From contig OX369277.1 of assembly GCA_947284805.1 (NCBI GenBank), positions 6,572,001 through 6,636,000 of the forward strand: DNA of 64,000 bases, written 5' to 3'. Origin of the DNA: Coleophora flavipennella (taxonomy: Eukaryota > Arthropoda > Insecta > Lepidoptera > Coleophoridae). Position numbers and translations under genes: made by a program. The notes beneath the pieces are model-generated. The model had not been told where the DNA came from. It ran no database searches and was given only the letters and a program-made list of their open reading frames with translations. Below are positions 10,960 through 22,229 of this stretch, piece by piece. How positions within the stretch are numbered: the first letter of the stretch is position 1; every line of letters starts with the position of its first letter.

Positions 10960-11345
10960 GTTTTTTGAACAATTGGAACAGGCGTATACAAAGAAAAAAG
11001 AGAAACCAGCCAAGTGCGAGTCGGAATCACGAAATTAGTTTTCCGTACAGTGGTGGTGCAGAACACATGGGAATAATGATATAGACCACTTCCAGGTGAC
11101 TTTTTAATTTGAGGTTTGGAATTGAAATAGGTTAATTGGGCGCATTGAGTAAAAATTCAAAAAATCAAAATGCCAAACTAGTATCTAAGTCACCTGGAAA
11201 TGGTCTATAATGTGGTCGGTAATGGAAGGAACCCTAATTACGCATTTTTTTTTTGTATACGCCTAATGTAATAACTTACCTCGATGCCAAATTTCAAGTT
11301 TCTAAGTTACGTGGAACTCGTGGAAGTGGTCTATAATTTTGATAC
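10960..11345. repeat. Dispersed repeat B fragments
   Basis: Contains CCAAGTGCGAGTCGGAATCA, TAGTTTTCCGTAC and the 'GACCACTTCCAGGTGAC' block that recurs at 55240-55290. No coding capacity. Confidence 0.5.
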
Positions 11346-12059
11346 GTCAGTCAGTCAGTGAGTGAGTTATAAAAATAGTGATTTTCGGACGTCATTATCT
11401 CAAAAATGGTAAAAGATGTATCTATGAAAATTGGGATTTTAGGTGATAGCGTGGGTCTTACTAGACACGCGAAATCGCAAGTGTGTAATTCAAACAGATT
11501 TTAAGTTACTGGTATGTAGGTCAAAAGTTGCCCGAAATGGTTCGTGTAATAAAACTCACGGCCGGTGTCGCCTTGTTCTTTTCGAACTTGGCGGACACAC
11601 TGCCGTGTGTCTCGATATTATTAGTTTTAATTAAACTTAGTGATTTCTATACTCTTTGGTTTCTTTAGTCGCCCTGACGCTAAGATAATAAAATAAAAAC
11701 AGAATACAACTGTTTTACTTTACTACAACTAATTACTAATAATTTCACAACTTAGCGGACCTACCAGACACGCCTATCTGTCTGTGCTGTCGTGGCAATA
11801 GCAAACAAACAGCTTTAGGCGCATCAAATTAATAAATTAAGGTAATTAATTATCAGATTGCTGCAAGCAAGTGTAAGTAGTAAATTTCTCTTAAACTTTG
11901 CTGCTTGCAGTAAAGTACTTACTGTAAGCAGCAATTTTCTCATTTGTCTGTGTTTAAGTTTCAACTACATGGTCCTAATGGGCCAGTGATAACTCGAGCC
12001 TAAACCATCCTTCATGTATGACAGACGGCTTGATAAATTAGTAGTTTAGAATGCTCTGT

Positions 12060-12101
12060 CATGTAAAATCTTAACTGAGAAAACAGTTAAGATTTTACAT
12101 G
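12060..12101. other. Perfect 18-bp hairpin with 6-base loop
   Basis: CATGTAAAATCTTAACTG at 12060-12077 is followed by a six-base loop and its exact reverse complement at 12084-12101. It lies between enolase and PRKRIP1. It could be a tiny foldback or a transcribed hairpin. Nothing shows which. Confidence 0.6.
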
Positions 12102-12104
12102 AAA

Positions 12105-12750
12105 TTTCTCTTCCATTTCAGGTATACTGTCGATAGGATTAAGGAAGAGGAACTATGCAACCTGGAAATCAGTCGCATAACGGAGTACTGTAGAAGGAGT
12201 TCAAGGTTTGAGGGTGGGATGCCACTGGGGTCACAGTAACCATCGTACCACCATGGGAATAGGATGTAATGATTCCACTTAGACATGAACACTCGCCTGT
12301 ACCCCGCAGGCGTCCCACCCAACAACAATAATATTTATAGTGTGACTGCAAGTTGGACCTGGAATTGGTGTTGGTAAGTAACGGCAGAATGAAATGATTG
12401 TGAGTGGACAAGAACAAGCAACAATATTGTACATTAGAGTGGAACTGTTATTTTCAGAACAGAATTCTAACCAAACGAGGAACTGGAAGTCAATGTGAGC
12501 CACTTCATCTGCCCACAGAGTACTAGGACCTAATAGGTTTTGCCGAACCAGTACCTAAAAATCCATCATTTTCTGTTAAATTTAAAAGCTCAAACTGATG
12601 GTGCCTTAATTTCAAACTGCATGAAGATCTGTAACATGTATTTCCAACCAATGAAAGGAGATGCTCCTCTTTTAGGGGCGTAGATCCAAGTATTGTATCC
12701 TTGTATTCTTTTACCATTATCAACTAGCCATCTTTGTGAATACTACTTGG
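12105..12750. other. Intergenic stretch with no recognisable feature
   Basis: I see short unrelated frames on the minus strand and no splice-consistent coding structure or known repeat signature. Confidence 0.4.
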
Positions 12751-12756
12751 AGATGT

Positions 12757-12903
12757 AGCATAGGCAGGCCTCCCACTCAGTTGACCGACGACCTGGTGAA
12801 GGCCACTGGAAGCCTCTGGATGGGGGCAGCGCAGGACCGGTCATTGTGGAAATCCTTGGGGGAGGCCTTTGTCCAGCAGTGGACATCTTTCGGCTGATAC
12901 AAT
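12757..12903 (+). mobile_element. RTE-type LINE 3' end
   Basis: GTAGCATAGGCAGGCCTCCC, GACGACCTGGTGAAGGCCAC, GGGGGCAGCGCAGGACCGG and CCAGCAGTGGACATCTTTCG give the RTE terminal segment without a poly-TGATGA tail. A short AT-rich duplication (TTGTATTCTTTTACCATTAT) lies on both sides, at about 12700 and 12930. Confidence 0.8.
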
Positions 12904-13444
12904 CTTTGTGAATTCCAAGTATATATTCCTTGTATTCTTTTACCATTATCAACTACCTACCTATCTTTGTGAGTGGTATTACAATGCTGTTGGGAATAAA
13001 AACGAAACAAAGAAAGGGACTACAAATGTTGAAAATGATCTCCGTTGTGCACTGAGAAGCCAAGGAATCACTTATGTACTGTATGTTTTACTTTTGTTAA
13101 TTGATTACTTACGAGTGCTTGTCATTTGAATAAAAATGCCCATTTTTATTTTTTCATTTGTTTATTACTTATTTTGACACCCCATTTCGGCTCCTCTTGC
13201 AAAGTAAATTATTGAGGGCATATGGGCATAGTATTTTAGCAGAGAGGTGGGTGAGCCGCATAGGGTATAAGGTTGATCCCTGTATCCCTGATCTTGAAGA
13301 AGAAAATTATTAACCTATGTGTAAGTATAAAGTTGTGTGCATACAATTTTACCACAACCACCACCGTGGCGTATTGGTTAAACATATAGAAGATAAATGC
13401 GAAAATGTGTTTGTTTGTTACCTTTTCACGCTTCAACACCTAAA

Positions 13445-13945
13445 CCAACCGCCCCCGTGGCGTAATGGTTAGTCCATTCGCTTTAAACCAGGAGGTCGCG
13501 GGTTCGATTCCCGGTGGAGTCATCTTGTAACTCGGTTTGGTTGGTGGTAGGGCATTTTCTAAGCCCGCCTGGCTAGCTACCACCATCTTATCTAAGTCTT
13601 GCCGCCAAACATCAGTGTTAACAACATTGATGTGTTCCGGCTTGAAGAAATGATATCCAGTTCTCCATTGGGCATTGCGTTGGGCCAGTATAATAAAGAG
13701 TACTGCGTTGGGGAATCTAGGTAAGCCTGCTTCCATCTTCGGCATCATCGTCACTTACCATCAGGTGAGATTGGGTGAGATGATGCCAAGTGAAGTCAGT
13801 GATTAGTTCTCCATTGCGTTGGGCCAGTATAATAAAGAGTACTGCGTTGGGGAATCTAGGTAAGCCTGCTTCCATCTTCGGCATCATCGTCACTTACCAT
13901 CAGGTGAGATGATGCCAAGGGCTTACCAATTGTGAATAAAAAAAA
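13445..13945 (+). mobile_element. SINE family 2 (tRNA-derived head) with an internal tandem duplication
   Basis: The head GCCCCCGTGGCGTAATGGTT ... GGTCGCGGGTTCGATTCCCG has good A and B boxes. The body has GGTTGGTGGTAGGGCATTTT and the end is GGCTTACCAATTGTGAATAA. A 139-base block starting near 13681 is repeated from 13820. Each copy carries a GGGCCAGTATAATAAAGAGT insertion absent from the copies at 28172 and 33280. Confidence 0.85.
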
Positions 13946-16149
13946 GTGAAGTCAGTGATTCAACACGGACCTACTTTTGTCCCTTTGTTCCTATTGGAAT
14001 TGTAAAAGTAAGTGCTAAGTATTAAACTTTTAAGGACATGTCAAGTTTTCCGCCCTTAAGTCAGCCCCGCATGCTTTCCCCGCCTTGATACTCCCACATT
14101 CCTATCGGATCCCGGAGGATTGTTGATCAAAATTGTTGGCGGGGGCTACGCTTATTATAAATCTTTCGGAACGAAGTTGGAGGGTTCGGTCATCTTTAGT
14201 CTCATATAATACACTCCAAAGATGACATACACTGCATTGTTTCCAGATAATTTTATTTAAAGGAAGTAAGGGGTCTCGTAGGGACCTCCTCCCCAGCCTC
14301 CCCCTAAACTCAATACTTTTTAAAAACAAACAATTTAGTGTATGTTATCTTTGGTGGTGTGTATTATATGAAACTAAAGATGACCTAACCCACTAACTTC
14401 GGTCCGAATTTTTTAAATTCTGTAATGTCTATGCTTTTTTCTTTTCTGCTCGTTATTAAAATGGACAAGCGTTTCCTTGTCGATTGGCACAATAAATTAG
14501 TTAAAAAGGAAAAAGAGTCTTTTAACTTTCTCTATCATTATTAAGTTTTCTCATTTTTAACTCGAAATATCTCGGTACATATAACCATCGAAGTATTATG
14601 CACCACAACACAGTAGCAAAGTATATATATTAGTACTGACGTAACAGTAGGTAGGGCAATAGATTAATGCCCGCCGATTAAGGGTGGAGTGCGGATAAAC
14701 ACTAGGAAACGTAGAGAGGTGCACGCGCAACAGGGGGGGGGGGGGGGGAAGGGAGCGAGCCTCACTTCGCGGGGCTCTTGACAGTATAATCAATCAAACC
14801 TAACTGAAACTAATATCGCACTCAAGTCGGACCTGCATGCTTTTCCCGCCGTGATACTCCTACATCCCCTTCGGATCCCGAAGGTTTTTTGGGGAACGTA
14901 ACCTCGACCCTGATCTTGGTATTGAAATTACCTTGACAGATTATCTGCCAATATTTCAATTTTTTACCCCCACGTTTTCCTGTAGCGGACCCTTAATTAA
15001 AAATCTTTCGGAACGAAGTTGGTGAGTTAGGTCATCTTTAGTCTCATATAATACACTACCAAAGATGACGTATACACTACATTGTTTCCAGATTTTGAAA
15101 AAATATTTTTAAAAAAGTATTGGGTTTCGGGGGGAGGACGTTGAGAGGGGTTAGGGGGAGAGTAAACCAGATGTAAACTAAGAAGGGGAAGTACGCTATT
15201 TCCCTCCCTTAGTTAAATTGAATTTTGAAAATATTCTATATGGTCATCTTTGACAAGAAATCTGGTACGGCTATAGATTAATGCCCTGGAAAATTTATGG
15301 GGTAGGATCCGGGAGAGTGGGATAAACCTATCCAATGGGAGAAGGGTGAGAGCGTGAATGATCTACATTTAGAGAAAATGAATTTTCAAAATTTAAACTA
15401 TAAGGTAATCTTTGACCAGAACTTCGTTATTACCTACCGAAATTGCCTTGCCTTCGTGATCCGAGGGGGACGTGGAAGTACTAGAGTTGGGAACATGTGG
15501 GGGGTTCCTTTGCTCAGGATGGATTGCGGAAACACAGTTTACGCAGGTTTCGACATACTGATCTTTCTAAATTTATAGGTTATGCTACTTTTCATCTACT
15601 TTTAAGCGATTTAGGAATGCGACTGCTCCGGTACTGCGGGAATGGCAGCTCCTTTGCCCTTGCGTAATAAAACGCAGGTACCCAGGCGAACCGTAGCGGC
15701 TGAGGCTGGTCGCCGAAGGTGGGCTGCCCTTCCTCCGCGCCCCCAATTGAAAAAAAAAACTATCTTAAGGAGGTGGACTTGTCCTACCTAACCAGCCAGA
15801 GTCCTACATTTTGACTTGTAGGTCAACAATGGAGAGGGGGGGAGGCTCTTGATAGTATCATCAATCAAATCCGACCGAATCTAATATCGCTCGCTTCGCA
15901 CGCTCAAGTTTTTTTCCACTTTCAAGTCGAACTCTCAAGCTTTCCCCGCCCTAATACTCCCATATCCCCCTTGGATCCCGAAGGTTTGTTGGAGATCGAA
16001 ACGGTTAGCTGGGGCTTCGACTTCGGAATGAGTCATTTAATCCTAACTGAAATCTGAATCTAACCTAACCTTGACCCTGACCTTGACCATGAAATGACCT
16101 TGACGCAGTTTGCACACTGTTTGTGATATTGATTTTTGAAAATATATAG

Positions 16150-16600
16150 GATACTAGCTTTTGCCCGCGGCTTCGCCCGCGTGGACATCGTTTTTGAGAC
16201 TGACTTAGAGGGTGCGCGGTGCGCGAGCCGCAAGCGGCTCGCGAGCGTGGACATGGATTTTCTCCAGATCCCTCGGGAACTGTCAGGATTTGCTTATTAG
16301 TAAATCGTGTCAATTCCCACCCCCTCAACTATCTCGGTGCAAAAAATCACACAATCCATTATTCCGTTGTGATGTTAAATAACCAAAAAAGAGTATATTT
16401 TCAGTTCCCTCGGGAATTTTATCGGGCTTTGCTGTTTTCACGGGATAAAAAGTAGCCTATGTCCTTCCTTGTGACACAGGCTACCTGCATGCCAAATTTC
16501 ATTAAGATTGGCCAAGGCGTTGAAGCGTGAAAAGGTAACAAACAAACAAACTAACTAACAAACAACCACATTTTCACATTTATAATATCAGTAAGGATGC
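16150..16600 (+). repeat. Dispersed repeat A inserted in the second tandem block
   Basis: Begins ACTAGCTTTTGCCCGCGGCT and runs through CCTCGGGAACTGTCAGGATT, CAGGCTACCTGCATGCCAAA and GTTGAAGCGTGAAAAGGTAA to a TTTATAATATCAGTAAGGAT end. The corresponding site in the first block (about 15575-15590) lacks it. Confidence 0.8.
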
Positions 16601-17429
16601 TACTTTTCAACCAATTAGCGATTTAGGAATGCGACTGCTCCGGCGCTGCGGGAATGGCAGCCCCTTCGCCCATGCGTAATAAAGCTCAGGTACCCGGTCG
16701 AATCGTAGCAGCTGAGGCTGGTCGTCGAAGGCGGGGACTGCCCTCTTTCCGCGCCAACTGCTTTAAAAAAAAGACTAGGGATCGTAGGGAGGTGAAAGCG
16801 TGCTAAGCAGCGAGAGCTATAAATTTATACTTTCGTAACTGGTAGATCTGCCACAGGAGGGGTATATTCAATCAAACCTGACCGAACCCACCGGCGGGGG
16901 CTACACATTACGTATACGTATTATAAATCTTTCAATAGTTAGTGGGTAAGGTCATCTTTAATACTATATGTATAATATACTACCAAAGATGACCTATACT
17001 CTATATTGTTACCAGATTTTGCAAATTTACTTTTCAAAAGTATTGTTTAGGGGGAGTGCGGTAAGGTTACCTCGCTCCCATAATAGATAACATTAATTTA
17101 CATTTTTTATTTTAAATCTGGTACGGCATTAACTTAATGCCCTTAAATGTAAGGGAGGGGGGGGGGGGGGAATCCGGGAGAATGGGATAAATCCATCTCT
17201 AGAAGGGGGGAGTGTGAATCCTCCCTTTTAGAGAAAATGAATTTTCAAAATTTAAACTATAAGGTCATCTTTGATTAGAAATTTTCTTTACCTACCAAAA
17301 TCTAATCATACTGTCTAGATTCGAGGGGGATGTGGAAGTACTAGAGTTGGGGGACTCCTTCGTTTAGGGTGGATTGCGAAAACGCAGTTTTCGTAGTTTT
17401 AGTGATTGGTTTTTAAAAAATTATATGTT

Positions 17430-17775
17430 ACTAGCTTTTTCCCGCGGCTCCGCCCTCGTGGACATCGTTTTTATGACTGTCTTTAAGGGTGATTAGTAAA
17501 TTATGTCGTTTCCCACCTACTCCACCATCTCTGTGCAAAAAATCACAACAATCGAGTATTTTTTTAGTTCCCTCAGGAACTGCATGAGATTATGCTATTT
17601 TCCCGATTATTATAATTTCTATATTTATTTATTTTTTTTTCTATTTTGCCTATGTCCTTCCCCGTGATACAGGCTACCTGCATGCCAAATTTCATAAAGA
17701 TTGGTCAAGGCGTTGAAGCGTGAAAAGGTAACAAACAAACAAACACATTTTCACATTTATAATATTATAAGGATC
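17430..17775 (+). repeat. Dispersed repeat A inserted in the third tandem block
   Basis: Same family and same relative position as 16150-16600: ACTAGCTTTTTCCCGCGGCT to ATTTATAATATTATAAGGAT. It is shortened and has a T-rich run near 17620-17645. Confidence 0.8.
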
Positions 17776-18459
17776 CTACTTTTTAGAATGCAAATGCGGC
17801 AATGGTAGCTCCTTTGCCCTTGCATAACAAAGCGCAGGTACCCGGGCGAACCGTAGATGAATATCCATAAAGTTCCGGTTTTTCCAGCTCTAGTGACAAG
17901 TATACCAACATTAAAACAAATGTTTCTAGAGTGTTTATATTCTTTTTGCAAGAGTGTTTACATTCGCTTTGTTAGAGTGTTTACATTGATTTTGCGCCGT
18001 ACGAATAGGCCCCGCCAGAAAATTCACACTTTTCAGGCACACAACCACAAAATAAATGCCGGAACCGGATTGGTTGATTGCTGATATTTTTGACCTTCAC
18101 AAGGTGAAACTAGAGTTGCTCTCGTTTCGAAAACCGGTAAAACCGTATGCTTTTCCTTTTTTTTAGAATACAACAAATCAGTTTCAGAAATATTTCCACG
18201 GATAAAAGGCTTCCACGGCACATCAGTACCGAGAGAAATAGAAAGTGACACTTCGCATGCAAGACGGTATGCCTCTTCGCCAAAAGCAAAAACGTAAAGC
18301 TGTAGAAAAGATCTGGATCTGCGGAATTTTCTTTTTGAATGTCACAGTATTACAGCAAAGAGTATATAAATCAGTACGTTTATTAGTTTTATTACAGCGG
18401 CAAAACAACCTAACCTATCTGTATCTGTGCTAGTGTTTGTTTTTGCCAATTGTAAACTT

Positions 18460-18520
18460 CATAAATTATTACTGAAAAAAATATAATCGAATTGAGAACC
18501 CCCTCTTTTTTGGAAGTCGA
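18460..18520 (+). repeat. End of dispersed repeat C in the PRKRIP1 leader
   Basis: AATTGAGAACCCCCTCTTTT...GGAAGTCG matches 61780-61806. It stops about 20 bases before the PRKRIP1 ATG, so the 5' leader is partly repeat-derived. Confidence 0.6.
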
Positions 18521-18536
18521 TTGAAAATAATCCAAC

Positions 18537-19509
18537 ATGAGCGATAAAGAATCTAAAAAAGAAGAGAAGAAACCAATTGTTGTGAAAAACGCCACTGATT
18601 TGCAGAGATTAAAATTAGAAAAGCTTATGAAAAATCCCGTAACATCAAAATGTTATTTTGTTTTTGAGCATTTAAAAATTTTCTCCTTTAAAACTGAATA
18701 TAAATTTTATAGGATAAGCCGATAATCATACCGGAACCGCCTAGGCAGAAATCATTGCCTCCACCTCCGGACTTCGTCCGCAATGTGATGGGTTCTAGTG
18801 CTGGCGCTGGTTCGGGGGAATTTCACGTTTACCGCCATCTAAGAAGAAAAGAATATGCAAGGCAAAAGTTTATACAGGAAAAAAGTGAGAAGGTAAGTTT
18901 TAGGTATTTTAAGTAAAAATATATACAATGTTCATCATCATCATCATCAGCCCATGTTGGTCCACTGCCGGATGGACATAGGCCCGCCATATATACCGAT
19001 TTATTTAAAGTATTCTCAAAGAAAAGCAGCTATGTATTAGATCTGGGATCATTAATAATGTAATATTACCTTGAGAAAAATTCTTCATCTATCCTGGCCT
19101 GTATCATGATCTCTGCCTAATAGGTTGATCATACACAATAAGTAAAGCTTGTTTTAATTAACAGGAAAAACTTGAGGAAGACTATCATCGTAAAATTGAA
19201 GAAAACAGAAGGGCCGCTGAGGAAAGAACAGCAAAGAAACGAGCTAAAAGATTAAGAAAAAAGAAAAATGCAAAATTGAAAGGCAAAAAGCCAAAGACTG
19301 ATGAGCAAAAACAAAATGTCTCATCACAATCTGACCATTCTAGTGAAGAAGAACAGAGTGAAGACACCCAGAGTGACGACACCATGGAGAAGACTCAAGA
19401 AAAGGCAGAAGACACCAAAGAGAAGAATGAAGAAAAGGTGGAAGACAATACGCAGCTGGAAAAAGATACATTAGAAAAAGAAGCAACGGAAAAAGAATAT
19501 GAAAAATAA
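18537..19509 (+). CDS. PRKRIP1: PRKR-interacting protein 1 homologue
   Basis: A nuclear spliceosome-associated protein; the vertebrate orthologue is also reported to bind dsRNA and PKR. There are three exons, 18537-18638 (34 codons), 18713-18892 (60) and 19165-19509 (114 plus stop), giving 208 aa. All introns are phase 0 with GT-AG ends. Diagnostic blocks are KNATDLQRLKLEKLMKNP in exon 1, PPPPDFVRNVMGSSAGAGSG and EFHVYRHLRRKEYARQ across exon 2, and a Lys/Arg/Glu-rich predicted coiled coil in exon 3 (EEDYHRKIEENRRAAEERTA). The C-terminal third is low-complexity acidic (Glu, Lys, Asp, Ser). The ATG is preceded, about 20 bases upstream, by the end of an interspersed repeat (GAATTGAGAACCCCC...GGAAGTCG). 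It converges on the minus-strand gene ending at 19806. The family call is firm and the start codon is likely. Confidence 0.95.
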
Positions 19510-19805
19510 ATTGTTGAAGAAATTCCAAAATATCTATTGATATCATATAGATACTCTTCGGCATGAAAACTAGCAATAGCCCGGGATACATTATAGAAAA
19601 TAGTATGTAACAAAACACAGCAAGCGTCCAAGGCATCACTGCGAAAGGAACACATGCCCTCCTCTTGCACCCGCGACGATTGTGTGCAAGTACAGGATTC
19701 AGTTTGAGGAAACATCTTGTCTTTATAAGTGGGGGCTGCAGTTGCATGGACACTTAGACCCACTGGGATCTTTTGTATCTACCCCTATAACCTTTGCACC
19801 TCAAC
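19510..19805. other. Convergent 3' regions of PRKRIP1 and the CxxC membrane protein
   Basis: Only 296 bases separate the two stop codons, so the 3' untranslated regions may overlap. The long minus-strand frames here are antisense to the low-complexity PRKRIP1 tail and are not considered genes. Confidence 0.5.
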
Positions 19806-21495
19806 CTACTCGAAGATGTGCTGCAAACATAGCAAGCGGATTATTATAATTCTGGTTACTCCAGTTAGCATGTTGATGGTTCCAAAAGTGTCGTCGTCCT
19901 TGGTGTTGAGTGTGCGGTGAACCTGCGCCTGCTCATCGGGCGCGCGGTTGCACAGCGCACAGGGCGTGTGCCCGAAGCCCTTGCTATGTTTTGTGCCTTA
20001 GACCAATAAAATAATATTTTTATGATATTAAAAAGAAAAAGTACACACAATTTTTTAATATTACCATTTCTTGAACAAAATTAATGTGTTCATCAGGAAA
20101 TATAAAATAAATACTAGGTACTTTTAACTTAAAATATTACAGCAAAGTACTACTAATTAATATGCTATATTTTGTTGAATTTCTAAATGCCAGTATAGTA
20201 ACTCTCGGAATTACTCTCGTTTAAAAATAAGTAGGTAGATATGAGTGGCACTGGTGAGACAGGCATCACCACACTGCTGTCCCGGTGCAAGGCAGCCCGC
20301 TGGCTCCAAGAAACATCACTCTTGTCTTTGAAGTACGGAATGATGATTGACCTGAAAAATACCAAACCAAACATGCACTTGTTTACCTAATTTCGATCTT
20401 CTTCATACACATTACAGAGTTTCTATGTATTTCTCACTTGAGATGCAACGACTTCTCAGGGCTGGATAGAGAAATGAAGCCAAGTAACAGTCTTTTCCCA
20501 CTTTCATCACTGCCTTCCTTAGTATATCTTCGGTTTAACCAAAGTATATATATTAGGTTCTGTTCATTTTCAAGAAGACTTAGGGATCACCACTGTAAGC
20601 TGTGTAATTATTGTATATATGTATTTTTTCTGTGATCATCATTTATTGCATATGTATATATGTAAGTTTTATGTATATACGAGTAAAACATGTATTTATT
20701 TGTTAATTACTATTAAACTACTGTTTTTATGTTTATTTTTATTTGTATAATATTTATTTTATTTTATTTGTATTTTTATATTATGTATATAAGTATATAC
20801 AGTGTAAACTCTGTATAACGTCACTCGATAATGATTCACTCTTTGAAGCGTCAAAATTTTCTGGCTCCAGTTGGTTTACTTTAACGCTTATTTCTCTCTG
20901 TATAACAAAAACTCTCAATAACGTCACAAAATGCCCGGTCCCTTGAGTTTCGCTATATAGAGTTTACACTGTATATAATTTCGTAATCTTTTTTTAAATC
21001 TGCAGCCACCCGCATTTAGCCTTTTACCTATGAACTCCTATCGGTTACGTTAAGGTTGCCTGGAAGAAATCGCTAAAAGCGATAAGGCCGCCTTTGCATT
21101 GTACATATTTAAATTAAGTTTCTTTAATGCTTACTTACTTACATAACAGATTCAAAACACGTAGCTGAGAAAATAATCAAACTGTACGAAAATTACACTT
21201 TATCTGTCTCACTTTCACTACAACAACCTATTAAGAGAAGTATTCCGTACGGCATACTCAAATGTGGGGTCGTTTACGTGACATAGAATCTTCCTTTGGA
21301 GATAGAAGAAAATTTTGTTTCCCAGAAATGCAATAGATATTATAGAAGCCCTTAAATACGCATCCTCAAGGATTGCGGATTGAGTGCAGGTCACTTATTA
21401 ATACATCACGTCATTTTTACTTACCCTACAAGCACTATAGTGGCAATAACGACTGCCACACCGATTAAAATGAGAAAATGCCACAGTTCAAACAT
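19806..21495 (-). CDS. Unrecognised 132-aa single-pass membrane protein with a CxxC motif
   Basis: Three minus-strand exons fit exactly in phase: 21495-21425 (23 codons plus 2 bases), 20351-20215 and 19996-19806. Exon 1 encodes MFELWHFLILIGVAVVIATI, a strongly hydrophobic N-terminal segment (about residues 5-30) typical of a signal anchor. Exon 2 gives a polar stretch, SIIIPYFKDKSDVSWSQRAA. Exon 3 has GHTPCALCNRAPDEQAQVHR with Cys82 and Cys85, followed by LNTKDDDTFGTINML. The joined codons (GG|G, A|GC) and the GT-AG ends are internally consistent. The last 17 residues after INML are hydrophobic and less certain, because a GTAACC just after the ACT GGA codons could be a further donor. I do not recognise the family and assign no function. 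The gene converges with PRKRIP1. Confidence 0.7.
20800..20971. mobile_element. 172-bp pogo/Tc1-like MITE in the CxxC-protein gene
   Basis: Terminal inverted repeats CAGTGTAAACTCTGTATAAC and CAGTGTAAACTCTATATAGC, flanked by TA on both sides. No coding capacity. It lies in the first intron of the minus-strand gene. Confidence 0.85.
21045..21125 (+). repeat. LINE 3' tail fragment
   Basis: GTTGCCTGGAAGAAATCGCT...GATAAGGCCGCCTTTGCATT is the common lepidopteran LINE 3' segment that also appears at 48957-49070. Confidence 0.55.
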
Positions 21496-21701
21496 TTTAG
21501 AATTTATCAACTCTCAAAAATCCTAAGGACAAATAAACATACTGTTTGAAGTTGCTGTAGATTTTGTAACTTGTAAGATAAATCGAGGTACTTACTTATT
21601 ATTTACGTAACATTTTCTTTGAGTACCTTCAAATTGAACAGGTGTTTAGTATTTTTAATTGACTTAAGTCGAGTACTAAATAAATGTACATACTTATATA
21701 A

Positions 21702-22165
21702 TGTCGCAGCCATCTGGTTAAATCTGCCATTCAATTGAAAGGCTAGTCCGTTGTTGATTGAATGGCGACATTCAATTGAATGACTAAAAGACAACTGGCC
21801 AATCGTTGAATGTAACGTTCAACGACTTTGCTGAACGTCATTTAGCCAAGTCGATGAATGGGATAACCCATGGGGGCGAGGCCTTTGATTGTATAATCAA
21901 TCAAACCTAATATCGCTCGCTCATTTACAATTTTTTTTTAAACTAATATTTGCCAACTCCCTTTTTGTTGGATGAGGTTTTACGTCCGCCATGTTCAAAG
22001 GGCTAGCTTACAATCACCTAACTAGTTGAACGTTGAATGACACTTGTTCAATCAACGTTCGGTCAAGCTTACAATCAGCCTACTAGTTGAACGTTGAGCG
22101 ATGCTTATTCAATCAACCGGCTAGGCAGTTCATTGAATGGCTAATTTAACCAGTTGGCTGCGACA
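21702..22165. mobile_element. 464-bp MITE with TGTCGCAGCC termini
   Basis: TGTCGCAGCCATCTGGTTAA at 21702 pairs with TGTCGCAGCCAACTGGTTAA read inward from 22165. The interior is built of repeated GTTGAATG/CATTCAAC motifs. A short block at 21885-21925 is shared with the 14-18 kb tandem blocks, which suggests a nested insertion. Confidence 0.75.
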
Positions 22166-22229
22166 TATATAGTTTGCTTACGTATTGTTTTACGACTCCA
22201 CCCATCATTTGCGCGTTCTTACATATAAT

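Larger units (their letters stand above)
14095..17860. repeat. About three diverged tandem copies of an unidentified ~1-kb repeat
   Basis: Marker blocks recur in order. 'GGTCATCTTTAGTCTCATAT' is at 15030 (and near 14190), with a variant at 16960. 'GAGAAAATGAATTTTCAAAA' is at 15373 and 17231. 'GGAATGCGACTGCTCCGG' is at 15615 and 16628, with a degraded form near 17790. 'ATCAATCAAACC' is at 14790, 16870 and 21897. No open frame persists across copies. Long G runs sit at about 14731-14749 and 17157-17172. The family is not recognised. A related snippet lies in the MITE at 21702-22165. Confidence 0.7.

Noticed and set aside
19340..19763. Two minus-strand frames of 137 and 122 codons
   Set aside because: They are antisense to the acidic low-complexity PRKRIP1 tail, and one overlaps its 3' end. 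They have no family signature or splice context.
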